64,000 nt of DNA. It comes from Toxorhynchites rutilus septentrionalis (lineage: Eukaryota; Arthropoda; Insecta; Diptera; Culicidae). A program made the translations under genes and the position numbers. Below, piece after piece: positions 1 through 10,758 of this stretch. The notes beneath the pieces are model-generated. The model had not been told where the DNA came from and ran no database searches. It saw only the letters and a list, made by a program, of their open reading frames with translations. The stretch spans positions 317,662,287-317,726,286 of the forward strand of contig NC_073745.1 in NCBI RefSeq assembly GCF_029784135.1. Direction: 5' to 3'. The stretch's first letter is position 1; every line of letters starts with the position of its first letter.

Positions 1-1715
1 TTTTGAAACTTTAGGACAATACCTAAAGCGTTACGTAGGGGTTTTTGAAAATTGAGATATAAAAAACGGCTATGTAACGCTTTAGATAATTCGTTTTTAC
101 ATACAGATAAAAAATTTCAGCCAAATCGGTCGAGTAGATCTTGAGATATCGATACCACCTGCTGAAAAAACATGGTGTCGAGAAAAACGCGTTAGAACAT
201 TCGTACAGCTAAACTTTATCCATAGAGATAACATCATACTTCTGGCTGTAACTTTCCAACGAATTCAAATATCGTAAAATTCTTTTAGAACAACATTTCT
301 CAGGGCACAAGCTTCCCAAAAAAGCAAAAATAAAAAAATCTATTTATTTGACCTTCCAGACCGGGGTCCTCCCTTAGTTTGAAAGCAATGGTCTTGTGGC
401 GCCTGAACAACTTTTAGCACAAATGGAATATTTGACAATGACAACTAGAAGTAGAGTTCAACAGATTGTTCTTGGATTAACGTTGTTCGAAGTAATGATT
501 GTGTACATTAGGCCGTTTTATTGCCTAAGATTTTTGATAAAACGCAATTTAAGCTATTCTGTAATTAAACGATAATCTTGTGTCGTACGTGGTAGGTTAT
601 TTTCAAACGAGTAATTAAACAGGATATTTGTGGGAATTCCAATGACCAGTTTGGTGTTATGTTTTGTGGTTTATTGCCAAAAAAACTATGTTTAACCCCT
701 TCCCATACGATTTAATTTTCAAAAGAGCGTACCAAATGCAAACGCTTCGATGGGTCACGCATCGAGTAACTTCACTACTCTGCTGAGCGTCTTAGTGCCT
801 TGTGATATGCAAGCGCGCCACGAGAGAGACTCGATGTTGTACGTGAAAAGGTTAAAAATATTTAATTGCAGATGCCCACTGGTATCACTAATTATGTACT
901 CTTTTTAAGATGACGACAGTGAATGTTTATTCTTTCTCGAACACTCGTGTAGGATACTTGAACACATGATATGCGTTATACGGTAGAATCTATCGCTGGC
1001 TATTATATGTACAGTGGGGTAAAAATCGTGAGTTTTGAAGATTTTGCTTGAATTTTCACCAGGAATTGTTTATATCGATATTGCGACCAAATTAAGAAAG
1101 ATAGAAGAAGGCGTCAAAGAACAAATTGTAGAGCGGTTAGAGAGCTTCAATTTAATTGATAGAAACAATCTAGTTTAATATAATTTTTTAGGATAAAATT
1201 AATAATAACACATTGAAAATTATTAACTTTTAAGTTTTTCGCATCCAAAAAGTTATTTAAATCCACTAATTTAGTTGTTCCACTACTATATCTTGTACTT
1301 CATTTTCTCATCTTTCAAGTGAAAGCATCAGAATCGTCTTCCGTGGCGTGCTTTTCAATGTAAAACCAGTTTGAGACAACAGGGTCCGAAACAAAAAAAA
1401 ACTCTATAGCTCTGTCATTTTTAAAATTCGAACATATGCGTAGGAGGATTTTTTTCATTAAATATGATCGTCTATCACCTCCCGAGAGAATCTGGATAAA
1501 TTTATATTTTTCATGTGAGAAAGGTGTTTTCTGACTTTAAGGGGATGAATCAAAAATCAAATCCCTCTTTTATTTTCAAAAAAACGAAAAATACATGCAA
1601 AAAAAAACAAAATAAAAACATTGTTTTCGACCCAATTGTATACAGTGAAAAGAAATCAAAAACTGTACATAATCTAGTCCGCGCTGTATTAATAAAATTA
1701 TTCACTTATATGAAT
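1..1715. other. Noncoding AT-rich stretch
   Basis: No coding region, RNA gene or complete mobile element was recognised here. The open frames present are short, low in complexity and rich in Lys/Asn/Phe, as expected from AT-rich noncoding DNA. A weak pair of inverted ends lies near 688 and 860 (TTTAACCCCTTCCC against TTTAACCTTTTCACG) and could be an old MITE, but this is too weak to call. Confidence 0.6.
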
Positions 1716-1770
1716 GATGGACTCTCAAATTCGATTATAAACAATATCCAGCCATTTGGATCACGTAGCC
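1716..1770 (+). repeat. R1 dispersed repeat, left half (interrupted by hAT)
   Basis: This 55-bp block matches the first part of the uninterrupted R1 repeat copy at 22683-23045. The match breaks exactly at ACGTAGCC (1763-1770) and resumes after the second ACGTAGCC at 4235-4242. R1 therefore existed first and was later split by the hAT element. R1 has no coding capacity, and its class is unknown. Confidence 0.75.
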
Positions 1771-1886
1771 CAGGGGTTCTCAAACTGTTTTGAGCAAGAG
1801 ACCCCTTTTCCAGAATTAAGTCATACCTTAGACTCCCATAGCCAAATTTCTTTGAAAATCCTATCTTTAGTTTTTTTTCACGAAGG

Positions 1887-2035
1887 CGATCTGGCGTAGT
1901 GGTAACATCTGCACCTCACACGCAGAAGGTCACGAGTTCAATTCACACTCTCAACATTCTTCCAAAAAATGGAAGTAATGTGACAAATCAGCCAGAAGTG
2001 TTGAAAATCACTATAATATAGAAAAAAAATCTCAA
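1887..2035 (+). mobile_element. tRNA-derived SINE (type C), partial
   Basis: A tRNA-like head is visible: an A-box-like CTGGCGTAGTGGTAAC, a CCTCACACGC block resembling the anticodon arm of tRNA-Val, and a B-box-like GAGTTCAATTC. An unrelated AT-rich body follows. The T-arm and acceptor stems do not close, so it is a SINE head or pseudo-tRNA rather than a functional tRNA. It lies inside the hAT element, so it inserted later or was carried along. No target duplication was found. Confidence 0.55.
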
Positions 2036-2656
2036 TCATATTCAACAAAATAAATTGATATAAAATTTAGTAAATATCAAGTGTAATAAATAATTATGGA
2101 TACAAATTACTCACAAACTATAAAACATCCAAATCGTAAACCAATCTATCCAAAAATAGCAAAATATCAAAATGCGGTTCAATATTGGTTAGTTAAAGCC
2201 TTAAATCTCCGCGTTCTTTGATTTTCAAATGGTTTCTTCGGTTTCGCGTTGTTTGTAACCATAATGAAGCCTTTTTCGTCAAAGGATGATTGTGGTAAAC
2301 GAGAAGATAATTTTCAGCAATTTCTCACATCGCAGGATATTGTTTTTCAATGTTTCGTTATAACTAGAACATATGACAACCTTAGTTGTACTCCTGCCTC
2401 ATCTGTGCTGATGCTAATCAACATTTCTTGCATTATCACCTTGGCACATTCCATGATGTGGTACTGATTTGAACTTGACAGTTCAGCCGTGAAGCATCTC
2501 AGTGCGAAACTAACAGCTTTCGAGTTGAACTTAGTGCGAAACTGGGTTGAAACTGAGTGAATAAAAAAACGTTTTGACAGCGTGTGGCACTGGGGTTGAA
2601 ACTGAACAAAAACGAATTCGCTATAGGATATAAGTCATTCTCAGGGTTGCCACATA

Positions 2657-3327
2657 ACGGGTGTTAAATAAAAAATGAGAATTTTTTCAATCACATATAA
2701 AAAATTTTTTTTTTCATCGATTTCAGTATTTTTTATTAATAACATAATGTATTTTCTTCAAAAAAATGTCAGTAAATGTTTGAGTAAGGGCCGTGGTCTG
2801 CTGTTCGACGCAACTTTGTCGCGATGCTCTCACAAGAACGTTGTACGGCACTTACGTACATTTTCCGGATACAATTCCGGATTCTTGCAGTCAGTTGCTT
2901 CGTGTCCTTGGCCCTCCAATTGTTTTTATACACTAGGGCACCGAGTGAGCCAAAGAAATCCTCTATTGGGCGGCACTGGGGCAAGTTTGTTGGGTTACGA
3001 TCTTTCGGCAAGAACGGTATCTTTTTCTCCTCAAGATACGCCAGCGTCTTCTTGGCGTAATGGGAAGACGCCTTGTCCAGCCAGAAGACGTACTTCCCAT
3101 CCGCGTGATGCTCGTTCAGGAACGGCAGCAGGATTTTATCGAGGCACTCTTCTCGATAGATTTGTTGGTTGATTGCCAGACCGCTCGGCTTAAACCAAGG
3201 CTTTGAAATGCCCCGGTGTTTCTAGGGAGCCCAAAGAGCAATTTTCTTGGAGAAAGAAAATTTTACGCTCTTTATTTGAGTTACTGAAAGGTATTGAAAA
3301 AATTCTCATTTTTTATTTAACACCCGT
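2657..3327 (-). mobile_element. ITmD37E-type Tc1/mariner element, internally deleted
   Basis: Perfect 35-bp terminal inverted repeats occupy 2657-2691 and 3293-3327, both beginning ACGGGTGTTAAATA, and are bounded by TA on each side (2655-2656 and 3328-3329), the Tc1/mariner target dinucleotide. The 671-bp element keeps the 3' half of a transposase on the minus strand and has lost the 5' half, including the first catalytic Asp. The perfect ends argue for recent movement, with the transposase supplied elsewhere. Confidence 0.92.
2769..3215 (-). pseudogene. DD37E transposase, C-terminal remnant
   Basis: Reading the minus strand from about 3215, the conceptual product runs from GISKPWFKPS through REECLDKILLPFLNEHHADG to a catalytic segment WLDKASSHYAKKT, and on through NLPQCRPIEDFFG to a stop near 2769. 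Counting from the Asp of WLDK to the Glu of RPIEDF gives 37 intervening residues, the spacing that defines DD37E. A shift in reading frame close to position 3010 breaks the product. The N-terminal DNA-binding region and first catalytic Asp are missing. The sister copy at 11612-14934 retains the complementary N-terminal part. It cannot encode an active enzyme. Confidence 0.85.
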
Positions 3328-4234
3328 TATACAGAATACTCTGTATTTTTCAGATTTTACGCCAAATTTCAGATACAGAATCTGTATGTACAGAATTACA
3401 GATTTTCTGCAAAGAAACAGAATTTAAAGAAATTTTTTCAAATTCAAATTCAAAAGTTATTAATCACAGTTCATTATCCTTGTCTTCCATCTTACTAATA
3501 AACTTTGTTTTTTTATCGTTGAGTCATGAAGATATGTACCTTGATTTATAAAAATGTATATGAAATGTTACCTCACTTCTCCATTCCTGTTTTTGGTGCT
3601 TGTTGTTGGGATACCTTTTGATAATTCCACATTCATCAGCATGCGTTGAGTGAATATTCTCGCTTCACAGTGCCAACAAAACAAAGTTCTGAAATCGGTT
3701 GGCTTGCACAATGATGGACTCTATTTTGAAGGCAAAGAACTATGTATCGGCTCAAAGAGGAGCGTCAAGGATGAAATTGACGGAAAATTTAAGAAAAGCA
3801 AAGTTCAACAAAACCATGTATAAATATCATACAATTTTTTATGAGAAACCTTTTTAATGATTTATTTTGTTTTATTAATGCGACTTAAGCAAACCATAAA
3901 TAAGAGCAATAAATTCAAAATGAAAATAAACCTTTCTTTCCATTTTTTCCGTTAGTTTTTTGATACAGATTTTTTTATGCTAAAAATCAGATATACAAAT
4001 TTTTTCAGAAAATTTTACGGGATCAAATGGGCGGTGTTAAGTCAGAGCGGACCAAGTCGCAAAATTAAAAATGTTTTGGAGCATCTTGAATATTTCAAAT
4101 AAGAATTCGTGTTATTTTATAGCGGTCGATATTCAGACCCTGTCCACCTCCAAAATCAATTTTCGTTTCTGTCGATCCCTGGGAAACCGAAATCGACCCC
4201 AGGGGGTTGATATCGACCACTTTGAGAAACCCTG

Positions 4235-4545
4235 ACGTAGCCCATACACGAAGAAGAAGGTTATCAGTTTCAAGCAGTCGACATGAAATTCATAAAATTA
4301 GATATTGAAATCTGTTAAAAAACACAGATAATGCGTTGGAAGGAGATAAACGAACAGTATTATAACACAACGAGCTACTAGAGCATTTACGACAATACAA
4401 GGTCACTCGAATACCAGTTATATGGATAGAACGTTTATCCGAATGGTATACAATCCCGAATGAGAAAAAATAAATAAAATTATGTTAATAATATTGATAA
4501 TAAATTAAAATCTGTTGAACTCCACCCGATAGAGAAGCTCAAAGT
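4235..4545 (+). repeat. R1 dispersed repeat, right half
   Basis: This is the continuation of the R1 repeat after the hAT insertion. It aligns with 22731-23045, including shared blocks TCAAGCA, ATAATGCGTT, AAGGTCACT and the CCGAATG-containing tail. It contains two to three degenerate CCCGAATG units like those of the minisatellite at 22349-22471. It is noncoding. Confidence 0.75.
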
Positions 4546-4576
4546 CAAATAAGGAATAATTGTCGTAATTATGGAA

Positions 4577-5298
4577 TTAAGGGGGTAGCACACTTTGGAA
4601 AGTTAAAAAAATGAAAAGAAAAATTATGTCCTAAAATGTTCTGTGGGATGTCTACTTTACTGTAGGTTTTGTCCCAGTTTTTTCCGATGCTCAAAAGTTA
4701 CAAGCCAATTAGTGGACCTAAGTCTTTGTGTAAGGAACGCGGATCTAAAACGCATTTTTCTCAAAACTGCAAACTGGTGGGAGTTCTACCTCCGGAACGG
4801 TTCATCCGATATTGATGAAATAGTTTTTCCTAGATTCTCCACTAAATTTATTGTCACCGTACGTGGGATTTCTTTGATATTTTGAAAAATAAAATTATGG
4901 TGAATGTTTTGTTGTCGATTTTTGAGGCAAAAACACATTTTTGTTTTACGAAAAATGTCGCCATTACGTCAGAAATCAATATTTTGAAAAAATCGTACGT
5001 ACGATGACAGGAAATATATCCAAGATCACGTGAAAAAATCATTGGTTGAAATCGGTCCATTAGAAAAACTCGTAGAACTCCCACCAGTAAACAAGGTTTT
5101 GGATGCAAGGGAGCAACAAACTGGTTGCGGCTATTCAAGGGACTGTCCAATTGACACCAATTTATTTTTTGTTTATTAAATAATATATACCTAATAAAAC
5201 TATGATATCAGATTAATCCTAGAAATTTATTTTCTCGTTTAAAAAAATCACGAAAATTACATACTTTTGATGATGTTCATAGTGTACTACCCCCTTAA
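4577..5298. mobile_element. TTAA-flanked MITE with long internal inverted repeats
   Basis: The ends read TTAAGGGGGTAGCACACTTTG on the left and TTAAGGGGGTAGTACACTATG inward from the right, giving 714 bp between TTAA tetranucleotides (4577-4580, 5295-5298). TTAA target duplication is typical of piggyBac-type elements and of the TTAA MITEs known from mosquitoes. Inside, ACTGGTGGGAGTTCTAC near 4770 is inverted near 5080, so much of the element is an imperfect palindrome. No transposase is encoded. Confidence 0.75.
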
Positions 5299-5536
5299 CT
5301 CCGTCGCGTTATTTTCTTCATTTATTCCTGTTTGGAATTGCTTCTGTTTATCATTCCTATTCGTTTAGGAATAGTGTGAACTGATTTCCATATGTTCTAC
5401 AGTGATGTTTTTTTAGTTCAATTGAAATTCGCAGAATTTAAATTCGTGTAACGTTGCTATGCATCGAAAATAGTAATGCATCCTCAAGTGGAATAACATA
5501 TTTCTTTTCATTTATTATTATAGAGACTTTCAACTA

Positions 5537-5633
5537 CAAAGTTCGTCACGATCGCTTAGTTAGAAACGTGAATGTTCAAATATATTCATATAAAAACATG
5601 TTTTGGCGGGACGAAGTTCGCCGGTTCAATTAG
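5537..5633 (+). mobile_element. Helitron 3' end remnant
   Basis: The block resembles the 3' end of the Helitron at 50534-50922: AAACGTGAATGTT, then GGGACGAAGTTCGCCGGTTCA, ending TTAG-T where an intact Helitron has CTAG-T. GGCG and CGCC can form a short terminal stem. No matching 5' end was located, so it is only a decayed end. Confidence 0.5.
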
Positions 5634-6491
5634 TATTAACTCCTACCAAAACCGTCTACTATAGGCATATACTATAATGTCCAAGCTTTTTTTTTTGCAC
5701 ACATTGGGTAATGTTTATTCTTGGTTTTTCGTCGTTTTAATTTCTCTGAATGAATCATTGGAGCGCTTCACTGCTCCTAGCAATCATCTTAGGCTGAAAA
5801 TCCAACCAAATGTTAGTGTTCGAGTAATTTTAGTGGATGTTGTATGCATTTTCACAAGTGAAGACACTTTCCAACGAGATACAAATATGATATATAAACT
5901 ATTCCTGCACTTCTTCTACCGAGAAAAGTCCACGCCGTTCACCAGACTGATTGGCGAATCAATTTATCGCTTTCTTTTCTAGCACAAACGGTGGGAAAAC
6001 AACAAAGCGGATTTTTCAGAAACACAACAATAAAAATATGCTTCTGATGGATCGATTTACCAGCTCCACTAATGTTGATACGTTTATCTCTGTTTATACC
6101 GTGGCCAGTATTCGACCGAAAACGTGATATATTATTAGAAAAGGTATAAACAATGCACTACTGATCTCTGCAGTGTCTTTCCAACGGAACGGAAGGAACC
6201 TGGTAGAATGTAATACTAGACAACATGAAACAATTTTTCACGATCTTATATTGATACCTAACTGACCGATTGCTGGAACTGATGTATTGATGAACTAATG
6301 TTTGAGTTCGATTTACTGACGGTTATTTAAACGAAGAGCATTGCGTATTCACTAATAAGAATTTTTAACTAGAGAAGAAAACTACATTATTGATCCAATA
6401 AAAATATATTTACTTGATTGAGTATTGCTAGAGGCATTTGATATACTGAAAACACATTATTATGGCATGAGTAAAATTAACATAAAAACCA
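5634..6491. other. Intergenic region downstream of the transhydrogenase gene
   Basis: No gene was recognised. This lies 3' of the minus-strand transhydrogenase gene and should contain its 3' UTR and cleavage site. I saw no canonical AATAAA on the minus strand in the first 100 bp after the stop codon, so the poly(A) signal is probably a variant or lies further away. Confidence 0.5.
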
Positions 6492-8118
6492 TCAGTACAC
6501 AGTCATTGATGTTTCGAACAGTCCTGCTAAATCTTCCTCGGTTTGTGGTCGTGGTGCCAGCTTAGTAATTCTCTCCTGTGGCAATGTTCCTTTCACTAGT
6601 TCGGGAATGTCTGCGCTATTGAACCCAAGCGAGGTCAGTCCGTCCTCAATGTTCAGTTCGTACATATACTTCCTCACAACATCTGCTAAAATGGATCCGG
6701 CATCGGCTAATTTTGCCTGCAAAATTAGAAAGTTCATAATTTATAAGAGTTTGTATAATTTTCTTTTCGTATGACATACTTTGGAAACATCGGCTCCGAG
6801 AATTTCCGCCGCTTCCATGTGCCGCTCCGGGCAAAACGCTCCCGTGAATTGGAACACAGCTGGGGCCGTCATAACCACCGACAACCCATGAGGAATTATA
6901 GGATGATCGTCATCATAGCCACGCGGCACAAACTTTCGCACATTTCCAGAAATCGGATAGGACAAGCCGTGACAAAGATGAACACCAGCGTTCCCGAATC
7001 CCACCCCGGCCATCGTGGAAGCCAGATGCATTTGGGATCGCGCCTTCAAATTGTCCGGCTGAAACACAGCCGACTTGAAGTTTTCCCTGATCACTTTGAG
7101 TGCATAGCGAGCCCACACGTCCGATATTGGATTGCTTCCCTGGTAAGGGGGTCGATGCTTGGGATCCTGTGGAGCCGGGCCACGTTTCTCGTAATGAATC
7201 GCTGTGAAGCTTTCCAACGCATGGCAAAACACATCAAAGCCACAGTAAGCTGCCACCTTCTCCGGTTGGGACAACGTATGAAGTGGGTCCACCAAACCAA
7301 GCTGTGGTCTCAAGTGTTTGCTCGAAATCCCCGTTTTAGCGTGAAGTGATTTGTAATCGAAAATGGCAACCCCCGTCGTTTCGGAACCTGTGCCGGCCGT
7401 CGTTGGGATAGCAATAAGTGGCTTCAGCTTGACGGTGACCTCCTTAGCTTTTCCAATTGGCGCATTCACGTAATCCAGAAACTCGGCATCTCGATCAGCG
7501 CTGAACAGGTTGGCAGCTTTGCATGTGTCTATCGCAGATCCACCCCCGATGGCGACAAACGCGTCGAAATCGAACCTTCGTGCGTACTCTGCCGCGTGGA
7601 TCAAACTAAAACATTGGATTTGTATTATTTGTGAAATTGGTATTTGCAATAGGAGAAACCTTCCATCGGTGGGCTCAACGCGTGTCTCGTCGTACACTTC
7701 GTATTGAATTCCGCAACGTGCCAAGGCATCGAACGCCGCCTTCACCGAGGGTAGTTTCGCCACAGTTTTGTCCGTCACGACGCATACTTTTTTGACGTTA
7801 AGGTTTCGAAGATCGTGTCCTACTTCTCTGGTAACTCCTGGACCGTACCTAATGGTTGAGGAGGACATCTGAAATAATATAAATCAATATAATTCAAGAA
7901 GGACTGGTATAAATTTAGAAACGCTACCTCAAAAGCATATTCGTTGGCTGTCTGGCATCCCATCGCAGCGCCGGTCGAAGGTCTGGAATGTGCCGGACAG
8001 CTGCATCTGTGTAGAATTACAACTCTAATGTAATGAATATTAAAATTGGAATATGTGCTACTCACGATCCACTGGAAACTGCCCTCATAAGTGAGGAAAT
8101 CCTTGCTTTCGGCAACAT
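6492..8118 (-). CDS. ADHFE1: Hydroxyacid-oxoacid transhydrogenase, mitochondrial (5 exons)
   Basis: The iron-dependent alcohol dehydrogenase family member oxidises 4-hydroxybutyrate to succinic semialdehyde while reducing 2-oxoglutarate to D-2-hydroxyglutarate in the mitochondrial matrix. Exons on the minus strand are 8118-8066, 8006-7928, 7868-7660, 7605-6780 and 6716-6492, all with GT-AG introns, giving 463 residues (human ADHFE1 is about 467). The first 40 residues form a basic, Ser-rich targeting sequence starting [14 protein letters not shown]. This start was chosen because only that frame joins exon 2 in phase. Family motifs are GGGS (134-137), PTTAGTGSE (181-189), [19 protein letters not shown] and PHGLS. 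The predicted metal ligands are Asp238, His242, His326 and His353. The C-terminus shares [14 protein letters not shown] with vertebrate orthologues. It appears intact and functional. Drosophila T3dh is the fly counterpart. Confidence 0.96.
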
Positions 8119-8580
8119 TTTGGCTCTGATTCACGGGCGAAAACCAGCCAATTCCAAGTGTCTATCAGCTGAGACTGAGCCGATTTTAAGGTCGATGTTC
8201 AATTTAATAATTTAATTCACATTCAAGAATAGATTCGATTTAAATTATATGCTCAAAAGTGTAAAGCCGGTCGACATAGGTTCGTGTCCACGATAAAGCT
8301 TGGCAAATGATGGAAATAAGAATCACTGTGGGCTGAGAGTGAAATTGGAGAAAATTTTGTTGTTGATTTATTTGATGTGAATTAAACTTTATTTACTAGA
8401 TTTATTATTTTACGTGCCATATCTTTCGTGTTTGCGATAATAATATGTTTTTCGCCTTTAAATACCTGTCAGCTTAACTACGAGGTTCGATAAAAAAATA
8501 AGTTCAGTGCCTCAGAAATCGCGGAAAAATGAAGTTAGAACAAAAAGAAAACAAGGTGATTTTTGTAATCTACGTTTTAT
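8119..8580. other. Upstream region of the transhydrogenase gene
   Basis: This is the probable 5' UTR and promoter of the minus-strand gene. No TATA box or initiator could be assigned with confidence. The stretch at 8480-8530 (GAGGTTCGATAAAAAAATAAG) looks like a terminal repeat of the adjoining mariner fragment. Confidence 0.4.
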
Positions 8581-8586
8581 TTTCTA

Positions 8587-8741
8587 TTATTCTACATAAT
8601 CGCCGTAACTTTCGAGGCATTTTTCGTAGCGTGGCACGAGTTTTTCTATTCCGAGCGCGAAGTGCGTAGCGTCCAACTTTTTGAAGTACGATGTAACTGC
8701 ATCAAGAATTTCTTCAGTGTTGTCAAATCGTTGAGCGCCGG
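8587..8741 (-). pseudogene. Mariner transposase C-terminal fragment
   Basis: The minus strand encodes about 50 residues starting RFDNTEEILDAVTSYFKKLD and ending YEKCLESYGDYVE before a TAA at 8587. This is the usual C-terminus of a mariner-family transposase, which ends in a CLESYGDYVE-like motif. Everything upstream, including the catalytic triad, is missing, and the sequence continues into an unrelated repeat at about 8757. Confidence 0.8.
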
Positions 8742-8756
8742 ACGCCTGTTTCTGTA

Positions 8757-9890
8757 ATTCTGTAAATAAAAATTGAAATCATGAGTTTTTGGAAAAAAAA
8801 CATCAATAACATTGCGATATTGACAAGTTCTGCATCGCAAAATGTTGGTATTGATAAGCTCTAAAAGTCGTACGAAGGCAGTTTTGATGTAGAATTTGAA
8901 ATATAAAAGTTGAAGCAAAAAAAACCGTTTTAATGGTTACCCTAATGCAACTTAGATAGAAGCGCCAAAAACAACTTTGTGGGAGATATTTGTTCTTTAG
9001 ATAAAAACTGTCTTCATCAAAGTTGTCACATATGATAGAGCGCTCATTTTTATGTTATCAAAAATAGGGTGACCAAAATTGTCGATGAAATAAAAAATCT
9101 AACTTTCTTATCTCTATAGATAGAGATAAAAATAGCTCGACAATGTTGTAGTTCTAATCATTTTAAACAACTTTGTAGAACAAAGATTTTCTATATTTTT
9201 TAATATAATCGATTGAGCGCTTTTTTTCTGAGTTGCATTAGGGCGACCATGAAAAAATGGAGTTTTTTTGCTTGAAATTTTGTATTTAAAATTCTACATC
9301 AAAACTGTCTTAGTTCGACTTGTAGAGCATATCAATTCTAACATTTTGCGATGCAGAAATTGTCAATATCTTAATCCTACTTAAAGGTAATGATGTTTTT
9401 TTACCCAAAAACTCATGATTTCAATTTTAATTTACTCAAACAAAAAAATAACATAGTGTTCAAAATTACATATCATGTACCCTAAAATATGCTCTTCCAA
9501 ATGCCGTCAATAAACTTTGTTTATGTTTGCCCCAGAAAGAATGACAAACAATTGAAGATAGCGTATTTTTTGGGAAGAAATATCAAAAACTTTGAGTGAA
9601 GTTGAGATATTGACAAGTTCTGCATCGCAAAATATTTGTATTAGTAAGCTCTAAAAGTCTTCCGAAGACAATTTGTATGTAGAATTTGAAATATAAAAGT
9701 TAGAGCGAAAAAACAGTTCTTTTCATGGTGACCCTAACGTAATTCAGAAAAAAGGCGCTATATCGGTTATTTCAAAAGATAGAAAGGTTCTACAAAGATG
9801 TCTCAAATCACTGGGACAACAATATTGTCGAACTATGTTTACCTCTATCTATAAAGATAAAAAAGTTAAGCACACTTTTTTGAAGGCACA
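8757..9890. repeat. Cluster of inverted and direct copies of dispersed repeat R2
   Basis: Three related blocks lie here. 8757-8950 contains AAGTTCTGCATCGCAAAATG and AGCTCTAAAAGTCGTACGAAG. 9230-9440 carries the same block in inverted orientation (TTGCATTAGGGCGACCATG...). 9540-9740 carries it again in direct orientation. The same family recurs at 52030-52330 and 59206-60560. The arms of about 190 bp could fold into a long hairpin. No protein is encoded. The family resembles a foldback or MITE-type repeat, but its class is undetermined. Confidence 0.8.
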
Positions 9891-10240
9891 ATTCAATTGT
9901 ACATATTATGAATTCCTGTTTCGCGTTACTTTCAGGGACTCAGACACAGATTCCGTCAATTTAGATGCATGAAATTACACGCCAAACTGGCAATGACGGT
10001 GTTTCACGTGTCACGTTTTTATGAAAAAGTTTACCGTTGATATTTTTTTTCTGCGAACGGGTTTTGATAATGGCAGTCGTGATAGAACTCAAATCAAATT
10101 GTTACAGTAACAATTATTAGAAAAAAAAGGTTTGTAGTGTGCATTTTTCGAGAGTTCCCTCTCGGATCTATTAGTTAATGTACGTTTGCTTATGCAGTCG
10201 CATTATATATCCATCGTTTTTGAAACAAAAATTATGTTTT

Positions 10241-10758
10241 AATAGGTTGAAGTTTGGGGGGTCTCCGTAGCCACATTGGTTGCGCGTTCGCTTAGTAAGC
10301 GTTCGATCGTGAGTTCAAAACTCAGGGCCCTCATTGACCATCTTTGTGTTGTTACAGAATAGCTACGTCCACGCAACAATCATCAGCGATGGAGATCGAT
10401 CCACGGTCGAAATAAGATCGATTCATCCATACAACTGCTCTGCTCTGCAAGACACCTGCTGTTCTATAAATAACTCAACAATGATCAATCAACTGTCTCC
10501 GCTGTCCGGTCTAACTGGATAATGGAAGAACAGAACGAAAACTCTTACGCCTATATGGCAACTGTGTAAATGTGTACCATATGCAATGGTATAGAAGGGA
10601 ATACTCTAACGCCGAAAAACATGGCAACTGTATAATGTGCTAATTATAGATATGATAAACATGTGACATGTACACGATTGAAATTCGGCTCTGTTACAGC
10701 TAAAATGCTAATGAGCCTTAAATAAATAAATGGGATAAAAAAAAATAGGTTGAAGTTT
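10241..10758 (+). mobile_element. tRNA-derived SINE (type A), full length with 15-bp target duplication
   Basis: The element at 10256-10743 is flanked by perfect direct repeats AATAGGTTGAAGTTT (10241-10255 and 10744-10758), showing insertion by target-primed retrotransposition. Its head, GGGTCTCCGTAGCCACATTGG followed by a B-box-like GTGAGTTCAAAACTC, resembles a tRNA gene with A and B boxes for RNA polymerase III. It ends TGCTAATGAGCC, TAAATAAATAAATGGGAT and an A-tract. Further copies lie at 16171-16374, 32748-33206 and 43022-43480. It encodes no protein. Confidence 0.88.

Larger units (their letters stand above)
1771..4234. mobile_element. hAT DNA transposon, non-coding or decayed
   Basis: The element starts CAGGGGTTCTCAAA and ends, read inward on the other strand, CAGGGTTTCTCAAA, which are hAT-type terminal inverted repeats resembling the Charlie group. 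It is flanked by a perfect 8-bp target duplication ACGTAGCC (1763-1770 and 4235-4242), the size diagnostic for hAT. The R1 copy at 22731-22738 shows the same octamer once, as an empty site. The 2,464 bp include two later insertions, a SINE head near 1887 and a DD37E element at 2657-3327. I could not recognise an intact hAT transposase. A broken minus-strand frame near 2180-2470 could be a relic of one, but this is unproven. Confidence 0.85.

Noticed and set aside
688..862. Possible small MITE with TTTAACCCCTTCCC ends
   Set aside because: The inverted ends match only in part, and no target duplication or second copy was seen.
6771..7349. 192-codon plus-strand frame opposite the transhydrogenase
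   Set aside because: Antisense shadow of exon 4; no recognisable domain.
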